Part shown: piece by piece, positions 1-6,090 of the stretch
How the letters are laid out: every line of letters starts with the position of its first letter
Numbering within the stretch: the stretch's first letter is position 1
Assembly (NCBI GenBank): GCA_011042755.1
Contig: DRBY01000138.1
Location: 1 to 7,685 of the forward strand
Direction: 5' to 3'
From: Thermoproteota archaeon
GTDB taxonomy: Archaea; Thermoproteota; Korarchaeia; Korarchaeales; Korarchaeaceae
Length of the DNA: 7,685 bases
The notes under the pieces: model-generated
The model's database searches: none
Told to the model about the DNA's origin: nothing
Seen by the model: only the letters and a program-made list of their open reading frames with translations
Made by a program: the position numbers and the translations under genes

Positions 1-1
1 C

Positions 2-91
2 TCTCTGGGGGCCTCAATCTTCCTCCTGGGGATGCTGCTGCTGATAGCCAAGGCCGCCCTCTACGACCTCGACCTGCTGAAGACAAATTGA
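2..91 (+). CDS. C-terminal end of a membrane protein (partial)
   Basis: The reading frame is open from the left edge and ends at TGA 89-91. It covers the last 29 residues of a protein that starts outside the window. Residues 2-20 of this piece are almost entirely Leu, Ile, Ala, Gly, Phe and Met, which is a typical membrane-spanning helix. A short charged tail (YDLDLLKTN) follows. What is visible shows only an integral membrane protein whose last helix lies close to the C-terminus. The family cannot be named from this fragment. The next gene on the same strand starts more than 200 bases downstream. Confidence 0.6.
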   Translation, partial: SLGASIFLLGMLLLIAKAALYDLDLLKTN

Positions 92-125
92 CTCAGGTCA
101 GCAGCAGAGATCTAGCTGGATCACT

Positions 126-151
126 CTCTCCCTGAGAAACCTTAGGGAGGG
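126..151 (+). repeat. Imperfect hairpin after the membrane protein gene
   Basis: The left arm, 126-136 (CTCTCCCTGAG), pairs with 141-151 across an AAAC loop. This gives an 11-bp stem that includes two G-U pairs. It lies 35 bases after the stop at 91. No T-run follows, so it is not a standard archaeal terminator. It could be a 3'-end structure or a small RNA element. CTCTCTCCCT (124-133) recurs at 217-226. The rest of 92-313 holds a weak TATA-like stretch (284-289) and nothing else recognisable. Confidence 0.35.
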
Positions 152-283
152 CCTAAGTCGCGCGAGACTCCAGAGGTCTCACTATCTGCCAACATCAGCC
201 TCAGGAGCTTGATATCCTCTCTCCCTAGGAGCGACCACAAACACGGCGAGCGGTCAGGTCTGTATTATGTGCGGGGGAAGGGC

Positions 284-289
284 TAATAT
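284..289 (+). promoter_or_regulatory. Weak TATA-like element before trmO
   Basis: TAATAT is the main A+T patch in a G-rich stretch. It lies about 25 bases before the GTG at 314, so it could place transcription start at or next to that codon. A GAGGAG ribosome-binding-like motif (304-309) lies between them. The evidence is mixed and the call is tentative. Confidence 0.25.
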
Positions 290-313
290 CCGGGGGTCGC
301 GTCGAGGAGCTGC

Positions 314-843
314 GTGAACCTCAGACGCTTACTAGACGTCTCCGTCGGGACCGGGGCCTTGGATAAGCTAATCGCGATAGGCTACGTCAGGAGGAGGGAG
401 GACCTGAGCCTCAGCTCCTCTTGGCCGATCTACCTGGCAAGCAGAGAGGCGAGAGTCGAGATACTCCCGCAGTACGAGGCGGCCCTCGCCGGGCTCGAGG
501 ACAAGGAGCTCGTCTGGATCCTGTGGTACCCGCATGAGGGAGGCAGAAGGTCTCTCCTCGAGAGGACATTGGCTGGGAGCACCGAAATCCTCTTCAGAAG
601 GTGCTTCTCCGGCAGGGGGGTGGCTGAGGCCGAACCCGATTATGCTGTCCCTCGTGAAGGTCCTCTCCATGGAGGGGAGAGTGATAAGGGTTCTCGGCCT
701 GGATGCCATAGACGGCACTCCCGTCTTGGACATCAAGCCTTGGGAGAGGGGGGTACGACGACCCCGCTGTGGTTCTGGCTAGGGCGGCCGAAGGTCCATT
801 GGACTCTTGGTGGAGGGTGAGACCGTCAACGCTGGGATTGTAG
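314..843 (+). pseudogene. trmO: TrmO-family tRNA N6-methyltransferase, interrupted by two +1 frameshifts
   Basis: TrmO (TsaA/UPF0066) uses SAM to methylate the t6A37 base in the anticodon loop of certain tRNAs. Family hallmarks are spread over three frames. From 314 one frame reads IGYV (377-388), EARVEILPQYEAAL (446-487) and VWILWYPHE (512-538), then CFSGRG up to about 616. Dropping one G from the six-G run at 615-620 continues as RPNPIMLS (627 onward) and LDAIDGTPVLDIKPW (699-743). Dropping one G from the six-G run at 748-753 continues as YDDPAVV and DSWW to TAG 841-843. The joined product is about 175 residues from GTG 314, or 160 from TTG 359. The TTG start fits the family length better, whereas GTG 314 has GAGGAG upstream. 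It may be a real pseudogene, or two homopolymer errors in an intact gene. Family call strong, gene status open. Confidence 0.8.
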
Positions 844-1038
844 GGGAGTAGGGAGAGGACCTAAGAGACCCCCTGAGAGACGAATCGCTTGACTGACTCG
901 AGCCTCTCGGAAAGTTGGAGGTCTGAGGTTCAGAAGCTGTGTAGGCATTGAGTCAACCTAGTCAAGGCTGACGACTTTGCCAGTCGGCGACTCCTCACCC
1001 AGCCCGCGCAGGTCGGAGATCTTCTCACTCGGTCCAGA

Positions 1039-1779
1039 TCAGATCTTCCCCACTAGCCTGGCCTTAAGGGTCATTCTCTTGAGTTCGGCTATCACGCTCC
1101 CAGGCTTTATGTGCTTCGGGCACACTTCGGCGCACGCGTAGACTTGGTGACACCTCCAAACACCGGAGGCCTCGCTGTCGGCGATTAGGAGCCTGAGGGG
1201 CTTGACGTCCTCCCTCTCCCTAGAATCCACGGCGAACCTGTACAGCTGAGTGAGAGCAGCGGGCCCTAGGAAGAGAGGATCCGTGGAGGCCACCGGGCAA
1301 GCGGAGACGCACGCGCCGCACCAGATGCAGTCAGACGGAGACTTGTACTTCTCGAACTCTTTGGGGTCAACTCTGGGCTCGCTCGAGTGCTCCTTTGGGT
1401 ACAGGTAGGGCATGATGGCCTCCATCTGCCGCAGGAAGGGCTCCATGTCGACCACGAGATCTCTTATGATGGCGAAGTGGGCTAGAGGCTCCACCTTGAT
1501 CCTCTTTCCCAGTTCGGAGATCTGAGTCTCGCAGGCCAGCCTCTGCACTCCGTTGATCATCATGGCGCACGACCCGCAGATCTTGGACCTGCAGCTGTAC
1601 CTGAAGGAGAGCGTCGGATCCAGCTCCTCCAGTATGTATAGGAGGCCATCCAGCACAGTCATGCCCGGCCTGTAGGGAACCTCATACTCCACATAGTAGG
1701 GGGCCTTATCCTTAGAGGGATCAAACCTGAAGACGGTGAACTTGACGATTTCGCCTTCCTTCAGGGCCTTCGGGGCCAT
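1039..1779 (-). CDS. sdhB: Succinate dehydrogenase/fumarate reductase iron-sulfur subunit
   Basis: SdhB/FrdB passes electrons between the flavoprotein and the membrane quinone site through three iron-sulfur clusters. The 246-residue product has the usual family length. Cys63, 68, 71 and 83 form the N-terminal plant-type [2Fe-2S] motif (CRSKICGSC, then LAC). Cys151, 154, 157 and 161 (CIWCGACVSACP) and Cys210, 216 and 220 (CHQVYACAEVCP) match the pattern that binds one [4Fe-4S] and one [3Fe-4S] cluster. No extra cysteine is seen of the sort that turns the third cluster into [4Fe-4S] in Sulfolobus-type enzymes. The ATG lies 12 nt after the sdhA stop. Its ribosome binding site GGGGGTGAT (1783-1791) abuts that stop, so translation is probably coupled. 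It is the last gene of the operon. The frame stays open for 26 codons past the TGA. Confidence 0.95.
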   Translation of the reverse strand: MAPKALKEGEIVKFTVFRFDPSKDKAPYYVEYEVPYRPGMTVLDGLLYILEELDPTLSFRYSCRSKICGSCAMMINGVQRLACETQISELGKRIKVEPLAHFAIIRDLVVDMEPFLRQMEAIMPYLYPKEHSSEPRVDPKEFEKYKSPSDCIWCGACVSACPVASTDPLFLGPAALTQLYRFAVDSREREDVKPLRLLIADSEASGVWRCHQVYACAEVCPKHIKPGSVIAELKRMTLKARLVGKI

Positions 1780-1782
1780 AGA

Positions 1783-1791
1783 ATCACCCCC
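1783..1791 (-). promoter_or_regulatory. sdhB ribosome binding site directly after the sdhA stop
   Basis: On the - strand the sequence reads TGA, GGGGGTGAT, TCT, ATG. It closely matches the archaeal anti-Shine-Dalgarno complement GGAGGTGAT and supports the ATG at 1777-1779 as the sdhB start. Confidence 0.6.
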
Positions 1792-3492
1792 TCAGTACTT
1801 CCTCTCGGTCGGGGGCCACTTGGTTATCACGACGGGTTTGTAGTCGAGCTTGGGCCCTTCTGGAGTGTAGAAGGCGAGAGTGTGCTTCAGCCAGTTCTCG
1901 TCGTCTCTCTTCGGGAAGTCGGTCCTGTAGTGACCGCCCCTGCTCTCCTCCCTGGCCAGCGCGCCCTCGGCGACAGTTAGAGCAACGTCCAGCATTCCCT
2001 CCAGTATCAGAGCGTCGACCAGAGCCAGGTTGAAGACCTTCGGGCCCTCTGGCACGCCAGCCTTCTCGTAGTACTCCTTCCTGAGTCGCCTGAGCTTCTC
2101 CACTCCCGCCTCTAGGCCCTCTCTGTCTCTAAAGATGCCGACGTGCTTCCACATGGTCTCTCTCATCTCTCTCTTGATCCTATAGGGGTTAGAGTGGTTC
2201 TCCTCGGCCCCCTTCTTGTTCAGCGACTTGATGCGATCCTCAACCTCCCTCAGCGCCTTCTCCACTGCTTCCTTGGCGTCGAAGTGCCTGCTGACAACAT
2301 CCTCGGCGGCCGCCGCGCCGGCCCTGGCTCCAAACACGACGCACTCCAAGAGGGAGTTGCCTCCGAGGCGGTTCGCTCCGTGCACGCTCACGCAGGCGCA
2401 CTCCCCGGCGGCGTACAGGCCAAGCACCCTAGTTCTGCCGTGCTTGTCGGTCTCAATGCCCCCCATCGTGTAGTGCTGGCCCGGCTGAACCGGGATGGGC
2501 TCCTCCCGCGCGTCCACGCCAGCGAACTTCAGCGCGAGTTCCCAGATCTGCGGGAGCCTCTCCATAATCTTCTCGGCCCCCAGGTGGGATATCACCAGGT
2601 GGACGTACTCGTTCTCGAAGCCCCTCCCCTCCAGCACCTCGGTCCAGATGGCCCTGGCGACTATGTCCCTCGGCGCGAGTTCCATCTTCTCCGGAGCGTA
2701 CCTCTTCATGAACCTCTCGCCCTTGGCGTTGAGCAGTATGCCCCCTTCTCCCCTAGCCGCCTCGCTGATGAGAATGTTCGTGCCGTAGAGCGTGGTCGGG
2801 TGGAACTGAATGAACTCCATGTCCTCGAGGGGCGCCCCAGCCCAGTAGGCCATCGCCATGCCGTAACCCGTGCTGTGGTGAGAGTTCGTCGTCCTGGCGT
2901 ATATTCTCCCAGCTCCGCCGGTGGCCATGATCACGGCCTTCGCCTCGTACGTCTCCAGCTCTCCAGTCTGGAGGTTCATCGCCACGAGCCCTCTCACACC
3001 CTTCTCGTCCACGGCCAGCCTCAGGACGGCCCTCTCGTTGTAGAAGGTGACCCCGAGCCTGAGCGCCTGCTGGAAGATCGTGTGCATGACGGCGTGGCCG
3101 GTCTTATCCGCGGCGTAGCAAGTCCTCGGGAAGCCAGCCCCTCCGAAGGGCCTCTGGGCTATCCTCCCGTCTGGGAACCTGCTGAACGGGCAGCCCCAGC
3201 GGTCAAGCTCGAGTACCCGCTCGATGGCGTCTCTGCAGTACTCCTCGACGGCGTCCTGGTCCGCCAGGTAGTCCGCTCCCTTCACAGTGTCGAAGGCGTG
3301 CCTCTCGATGCTGTCGCTCGGGTCGGCGTTGCCCAAGGCGGCGTTTATCCCTCCTTGGGCCGCGACGGAGTGGGACCTCATCGGGTATATCAAGCTGAGC
3401 ACGGCCACGTCGGCCCCTCGGAGCTTGGCTTCGACCGCGGCCCTCAGCCCGGCCAGGCCTCCCCCGACCACTAACACCTCATGCCTCTCCAA
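1792..3492 (-). CDS. sdhA: Succinate dehydrogenase/fumarate reductase flavoprotein subunit
   Basis: SdhA carries FAD and interconverts succinate and fumarate. The 566-residue product is complete. A Rossmann GGGLAG motif lies at residues 10-15. MRSHSVAAQGG includes His41, the expected covalent FAD ligand. Substrate-site elements follow: FIQFHPTTLYG (227-237), SEAARGEGG (243-251), PRDIVARAI (274-282), HYTMGGI (340-346) and HGANRLGGNSLLE (371-383). The C-terminal HYRTDFPKRDDENWLKHTL block is typical of the family. The start is TTG 3490-3492. It leaves the full FAD-binding strand intact and sits 7 nt after GAGGGTG, a site overlapping the sdhC stop. It lies 12 nt downstream of sdhC and 12 nt upstream of sdhB. 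Sequence alone does not settle whether the complex runs as a dehydrogenase or a fumarate reductase in the cell. Confidence 0.96.
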   Translation of the reverse strand: MERHEVLVVGGGLAGLRAAVEAKLRGADVAVLSLIYPMRSHSVAAQGGINAALGNADPSDSIERHAFDTVKGADYLADQDAVEEYCRDAIERVLELDRWGCPFSRFPDGRIAQRPFGGAGFPRTCYAADKTGHAVMHTIFQQALRLGVTFYNERAVLRLAVDEKGVRGLVAMNLQTGELETYEAKAVIMATGGAGRIYARTTNSHHSTGYGMAMAYWAGAPLEDMEFIQFHPTTLYGTNILISEAARGEGGILLNAKGERFMKRYAPEKMELAPRDIVARAIWTEVLEGRGFENEYVHLVISHLGAEKIMERLPQIWELALKFAGVDAREEPIPVQPGQHYTMGGIETDKHGRTRVLGLYAAGECACVSVHGANRLGGNSLLECVVFGARAGAAAAEDVVSRHFDAKEAVEKALREVEDRIKSLNKKGAEENHSNPYRIKREMRETMWKHVGIFRDREGLEAGVEKLRRLRKEYYEKAGVPEGPKVFNLALVDALILEGMLDVALTVAEGALAREESRGGHYRTDFPKRDDENWLKHTLAFYTPEGPKLDYKPVVITKWPPTERKY

Positions 3493-3499
3493 GGCCCCA

Positions 3500-3506
3500 C
3501 ACCCTC
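3500..3506 (-). promoter_or_regulatory. sdhA ribosome binding site that decides a TTG start
   Basis: GAGGGTG on the - strand overlaps the sdhC TGA (3505-3507). It ends 7 nt before TTG 3490-3492. The next candidate start, a GTG five codons further in, would cut into the first strand of the FAD-binding fold. Confidence 0.55.
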
Positions 3507-3894
3507 ACAGGCCGACCGCGTAGGCCCAGTACACCATGAAGAGAACCGTTGCCAGCAGAACGACTATGAACAGCTTGTCCTCCCTCTCTGCAGCCCACCC
3601 GAAGGCCTCTATGAGGATAACTCGAAGCCCGTTGAAGGCGTGGTACACGCCGCAGAACAGGATCAGGTCGTCGGTCAGGAGAGTGCCTCCAGGGAAAGTG
3701 TAGCCCCAGTGGTTCGCTAAGACGTGCACGACGGCCCCGAACACCATGAGCACGCCTGTGATTCTCTGGAGGAGCCAGGCCCACATGCCCAGGCCCCTCC
3801 TCCTGACGTGCGTGACCCAGTGGACGACGTGCCTAAAGTCCGCCGCCGGATTCCTTACCTCCTTGGGGAGCGGAACAGCCTCTTCCTCCGGCAT
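3505..3894 (-). CDS. sdhC: Succinate dehydrogenase membrane anchor subunit (SdhC/SdhD family)
   Basis: This 129-residue protein anchors SdhA-SdhB in the membrane and should help form the quinone site and bind heme b. Three hydrophobic segments are visible, at about residues 37-60, 74-97 and 107-127. The first contains LLQRITGV with Arg44, like the family's HRxTG element. The second begins with YHAFNGLR, and His85 matches the heme-ligand histidine of SdhC. His57 and His62 (HVLANHW) are other possible ligands. The N-terminal 36 residues are polar and contain His22, 25 and 29. ATG 3892-3894 has GGAG five bases upstream (3900-3903). It is the first gene of the operon, 12 nt from sdhA. No second anchor gene (sdhD) is present, so the complex would need a homodimeric anchor or a subunit encoded elsewhere. 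Confidence 0.85.
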   Translation of the reverse strand: MPEEEAVPLPKEVRNPAADFRHVVHWVTHVRRRGLGMWAWLLQRITGVLMVFGAVVHVLANHWGYTFPGGTLLTDDLILFCGVYHAFNGLRVILIEAFGWAAEREDKLFIVVLLATVLFMVYWAYAVGL

Positions 3895-3924
3895 GTTGGC
3901 TCCGAGTAGCCCAAGCTCAATCCG

Positions 3925-3930
3925 TTAAAA
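3925..3930 (-). promoter_or_regulatory. Predicted TATA box of the sdhCAB operon
   Basis: The - strand reads TTTTAA inside an A+T patch, with its centre about 33 bases before the sdhC ATG. Transcription would start near 3901-3904, giving a leader of only 7-10 bases that begins at the GGAG ribosome site. The rest of the gap 3931-4034 shows no convincing gene. Confidence 0.45.
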
Positions 3931-4034
3931 GATTGTCTGTCACGGGACGGTGGATGATCTAACGTCGGCGAGAGGGCTCATGAGGCGTCTCCTAGCTCAA
4001 ACCTGCTGAAGTAACGCAAGGTCAGCGCGTCAGA

Positions 4035-4592
4035 TCAAGGGAGCATCCTGAGCCTCTTCGCCTCTTCTACCACTCTGGCGGCCAGGGTCTTCAGGTCGTC
4101 GAACGTGAAGACCTCTACAGGTGACCCGGAGTCCGTAAAGAGCTGAGAACTCACGGGCTCTCGCACACACACTCCCAGCACAGGGTCGGCTAGCCCTCTG
4201 AGGTGGGCTCTAGCGTCTCTCTCTCCGTGAGCGGCCACTAGCTTGATCACGTCTGGCCTGTCCTTCACCAGGTGCTCGAAGCCCTCCAGCACCGCAGCGT
4301 CGGGAGGAACCCTCCTCCCAGCCGAGAGAAGCTCTAAGAGTTCCTCTAGGGTCTTGGGAGCCAGGGCCATCGTGACCCTGCTCCTCCTCCTTCCAACCAT
4401 CGCGACAGTCCCCGCTCCAGAGTCCTCCATTCTCCCCGCATCCGTGTCTGGCTTCTCCCTCACTATAGAGTCCTTCAGGACCTTCTTGGCGGCGGCGACC
4501 CTGTAGCCCCTAGAGATGAGCGCCCTGATGATCGCTACCACGACCTCGGTCTTCCCACCACCTCGGGGCCCCGAGACCGAGACCACCAGCAC
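4035..4592 (-). CDS. MobB-like P-loop GTPase
   Basis: The 185-residue product resembles MobB, the GTP-binding partner of MobA in making the guanine-dinucleotide form of the molybdenum/tungsten cofactor. GPRGGGKT (residues 8-15) is a Walker A loop after a hydrophobic strand. DTDAGRMEDSGAG (49-61) aligns with MobB's GKDS...AGA block. AAVLEGFEHL (99-108) matches the family's second nucleotide-binding strand (VEGF). The histidine-rich motif that normally follows the second strand in MobB is absent, and AAKKVLKDSIVREKP stands in its place. No mobA or moa gene is in view. The start is GTG 4590-4592, 6 nt after a GAGGGGTGA ribosome site that contains the stop of the preceding gene. A relative within the same GTPase superfamily but with another job is possible. 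Confidence 0.65.
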   Translation of the reverse strand: MLVVSVSGPRGGGKTEVVVAIIRALISRGYRVAAAKKVLKDSIVREKPDTDAGRMEDSGAGTVAMVGRRRSRVTMALAPKTLEELLELLSAGRRVPPDAAVLEGFEHLVKDRPDVIKLVAAHGERDARAHLRGLADPVLGVCVREPVSSQLFTDSGSPVEVFTFDDLKTLAARVVEEAKRLRMLP

Positions 4593-4598
4593 GCGGGC

Positions 4599-4607
4599 TC
4601 ACCCCTC
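4599..4607 (-). promoter_or_regulatory. Ribosome binding site of the MobB-like gene overlapping the upstream stop
   Basis: GAGGGGTGA on the - strand includes the TGA (4599-4601) of the 102-residue gene. It sits 6 nt before GTG 4590-4592, fixes that start and implies coupled translation. Confidence 0.55.
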
Positions 4608-4907
4608 ATCGAGAAGCCTCCTCTTGAGCGTGAGGCGTATCCGCCCCAGCCAGTCCCTCACCTTAGCCCTCTCGGAGCTCTCCCCGCTCTTGAGCGTCGA
4701 GATCACCGACTCGACTGACTCAGAGAGGTCGAACTTGGCCAGCGGTTCGGCGAGGTTCTCTGCGGCCTGCTCGGCCTCGTCGAACCTCCCCTCTATGAGG
4801 AGGTCGAGTAACCTGATGAGCTGCGCCGTGTACTTCTCGTTAGAGTAGCTGCAGGCCACAGCAAGCCTCCTCAGGTAGAAGTCGATTGATCTCACCTGCT
4901 GGGGCAA
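4599..4907 (-). CDS. Small helical protein of unknown function
   Basis: This is a complete 102-residue frame whose family I do not recognise. It looks wholly alpha-helical. Regular amphipathic stretches run through residues 10-62 (for example RLLDLLIEGRFDEAEQAAENL), and a basic C-terminal helix (RDWLGRIRLTLKRRLL) follows a polar linker. No cysteine pair, catalytic motif or membrane segment is seen. The TTG start at 4905-4907 has GGGAGGT about 11 bases upstream, which is rather far. GTG 4893-4895 is an alternative. It lies 41 nt after the preceding gene and 6 nt before the MobB-like gene. Its translation is probably coupled to the latter, so a helper or adaptor role for that GTPase is a reasonable guess only. 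Confidence 0.7.
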   Translation of the reverse strand: MPQQVRSIDFYLRRLAVACSYSNEKYTAQLIRLLDLLIEGRFDEAEQAAENLAEPLAKFDLSESVESVISTLKSGESSERAKVRDWLGRIRLTLKRRLLDEG

Positions 4908-4948
4908 TCCTAGCCGCGACCTCCCTGAATAGGATTAACATTCGCGCC

Positions 4949-5377
4949 TCAGTGGTCGGGCTCCAGACTGCCCTCCTCGCAGACTCTACCGGTCAGGAAT
5001 ATTTCGGCGATCTCTCCAGCCGACCTGGCGTAGACCTCAGGTCCATCCTCATCGGGGAGGCCTATTGAGAGCGCGGTTATAGAGCACCCGCTGGAATCCT
5101 CTAGCTGAACGGAGCAGACGAGCTCTCCGTCTTCTTCCTCCCACTCGTCGTCGTCAATTAGGGACTTCCTGTAGTACCTAGCCTTCCACCTTCCCACTTC
5201 CACGGTCACGGCGATTGCTCCGACGAGGCGCGCCAGTCCCTCGATTGCGCTCAGCAGCAGGGCCTTGAGCTCTTCTGGCTCCATGGAGACTAGGGACCAG
5301 GGATCCCCCTTGGCCCTGGCGACGAGTTCCTCCCACTTCCTCTCGATACGCTGGAGGTCTACTTCTGCGTCGGCCAA
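4949..5377 (-). CDS. Acidic protein of unknown function
   Basis: This complete 142-residue frame is not recognised. The first 60 residues look helical (RIERKWEELVARA, then LKALLLSAIEGLARLVG). They are followed by a strand-rich part that contains a very acidic loop, DDDEWEEEDGE (75-85). It contains three cysteines and has no signal peptide or membrane segment, so a cytoplasmic protein is likely. TTG 5375-5377 is a good start, with GGGAG (5383-5387) five bases upstream. It sits 31 nt after the PadR gene and 41 nt before the 102-residue gene, all on one strand, which suggests one operon. A TTTTAGTA patch over the PadR stop (5407-5414) could be a weak internal promoter. Confidence 0.7.
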   Translation of the reverse strand: MADAEVDLQRIERKWEELVARAKGDPWSLVSMEPEELKALLLSAIEGLARLVGAIAVTVEVGRWKARYYRKSLIDDDEWEEEDGELVCSVQLEDSSGCSITALSIGLPDEDGPEVYARSAGEIAEIFLTGRVCEEGSLEPDH

Positions 5378-5408
5378 TCTCGCTCCCGGGTCCTGCAGGC
5401 TCAGGGTA

Positions 5409-5954
5409 CTAAAACTCTGCCGCCTGCTGACCGCTGCCCACTAGGGCCCTGATCTTCTCCGCAGCCTCCTTGAGGATGCGCTCGACTTGACGCGCGACCT
5501 CTGTATCCGTGACATCTACTTCCGCCAGGGCGACCTTGAGTTCCCTGAGGGCCTCCATGAACTCCGGAGGCGTCTCTTCTGTGAGCAGGGCTCCGGCAGC
5601 CTCGAAGAACCTGCTCATACTCCTCCTAAGAGAATCCCCTATCTCCGAGAGCTGACTCGCCAGCTGAGCCCCCTTCGGCGTAAGGGAGTATATCTTCCTC
5701 CTGCCCTCTACCCTCTTGGTGACTATGGCTCGGGCTTCAAGGTCCTTCAGTATGGGGTAGATCGTGCCTGGGGACGGTCTCCAGTAGCCTGTCCTAAGCT
5801 CTATTTCCTTGATTATATCGTATCCAGTGAGCTCTCCTTTCTCTCTGAGCAGCTTCAAGATTGCGACCCTGAGGATACTCCTCCCTGTTACGTCGTGATG
5901 GGCTATCAAATAGCTCCGCACCATGTTGCAACTCTCGTCCTTACCTAACACCAC
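5409..5954 (-). CDS. PadR-family winged-helix transcriptional regulator
   Basis: PadR proteins are dimeric DNA-binding repressors, often acting on their own operon and on a neighbouring divergent gene. The winged helix-turn-helix spans about residues 26-96. It includes GELTGYDIIKEIELRTG and the family signature WRPSPGTIYPILKDLE (58-73), then a wing (RRKIYSLTPKG). Residues 100-172 are helical and should form the dimer arm. The frame opens with tandem GTG GTG (5952-5954, 5949-5951). A TATATA box at 5974-5979 predicts transcription starting at about these codons, so the message is probably leaderless. ATG 5922-5924 is a later alternative. It heads a - strand cluster and is divergent from the envelope gene at 6232. 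The effector is unknown. Confidence 0.88.
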   Translation of the reverse strand: MVLGKDESCNMVRSYLIAHHDVTGRSILRVAILKLLREKGELTGYDIIKEIELRTGYWRPSPGTIYPILKDLEARAIVTKRVEGRRKIYSLTPKGAQLASQLSEIGDSLRRSMSRFFEAAGALLTEETPPEFMEALRELKVALAEVDVTDTEVARQVERILKEAAEKIRALVGSGQQAAEF

Positions 5955-5973
5955 GATGCCTGCGCTGGTTCGC

Positions 5974-5979
5974 TATATA
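5974..5979 (-). promoter_or_regulatory. TATA box of the PadR operon
   Basis: TATATA is preceded on the - strand by GATACTTC. It ends 19 bases before GTG 5954 and 22 before GTG 5951. With the usual archaeal spacing (box centre near -26) transcription would begin close to 5950. This supports leaderless translation from the second GTG or a near-zero leader from the first. Confidence 0.6.
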
Positions 5980-6070
5980 GAAGTATCAAGGGAGATCTGC
6001 AAGTCTAGAATCGTGCGAACGCGGAAAGGTCAACGCCATTAAGGATATCCTCCCGTCGCATCGGTTAGAC

Positions 6071-6090
6071 GGCTCTCTTCAAAGAGAGCC
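6071..6090. repeat. Perfect inverted repeat in the divergent control region
   Basis: GGCTCTCT, loop TCAA, AGAGAGCC gives two perfect 8-bp arms. It lies roughly midway between the two facing promoters and outside both predicted transcripts. A protein-binding operator is therefore more likely than a terminator. Nothing ties it to PadR directly, and the arms do not resemble those of the repeat at 6168-6187. Confidence 0.5.

Noticed and set aside
571..625. A further trmO frameshift into the third frame (NPLQKV reading)
   Set aside because: The frame from 314 already gives CFSGRG, aligned with the VFxTRS block before RPNPI, so one shift at the G run explains the region better.
368..736. Open frame on the - strand opposite trmO
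   Set aside because: The + strand carries the conserved TrmO motifs, and this frame has none of its own.
534..782. Separate 82-residue gene starting at ATG 534
   Set aside because: Only the part after about 618 resembles TrmO. The first 28 residues are out of frame with the family, so it is the middle piece of a frameshifted gene and not an independent one.
888..966. Long-range pairing CTTGAC...GTCAAG with GACTC...GAGTC
   Set aside because: The arms are only 5-6 bp, separated by a bulge and about 50 bases. This is easily chance in the gap between trmO and sdhB. The rest of 844-957 shows nothing recognisable.
2143..3474. A 443-residue open frame on the + strand
   Set aside because: It lies wholly antisense to sdhA, whose residues match the family throughout. 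Its own composition (rich in Arg, His, Leu, Pro and Val) is the usual mirror of a GC-rich gene.
3949..4012. Possible C/D-box guide RNA in the gap between sdhC and the MobB-like gene
   Set aside because: A GGATGAT near 3951 and a CTGA near 4007 have the right spacing, but the C box is imperfect and no convincing internal D' or C' boxes are present.
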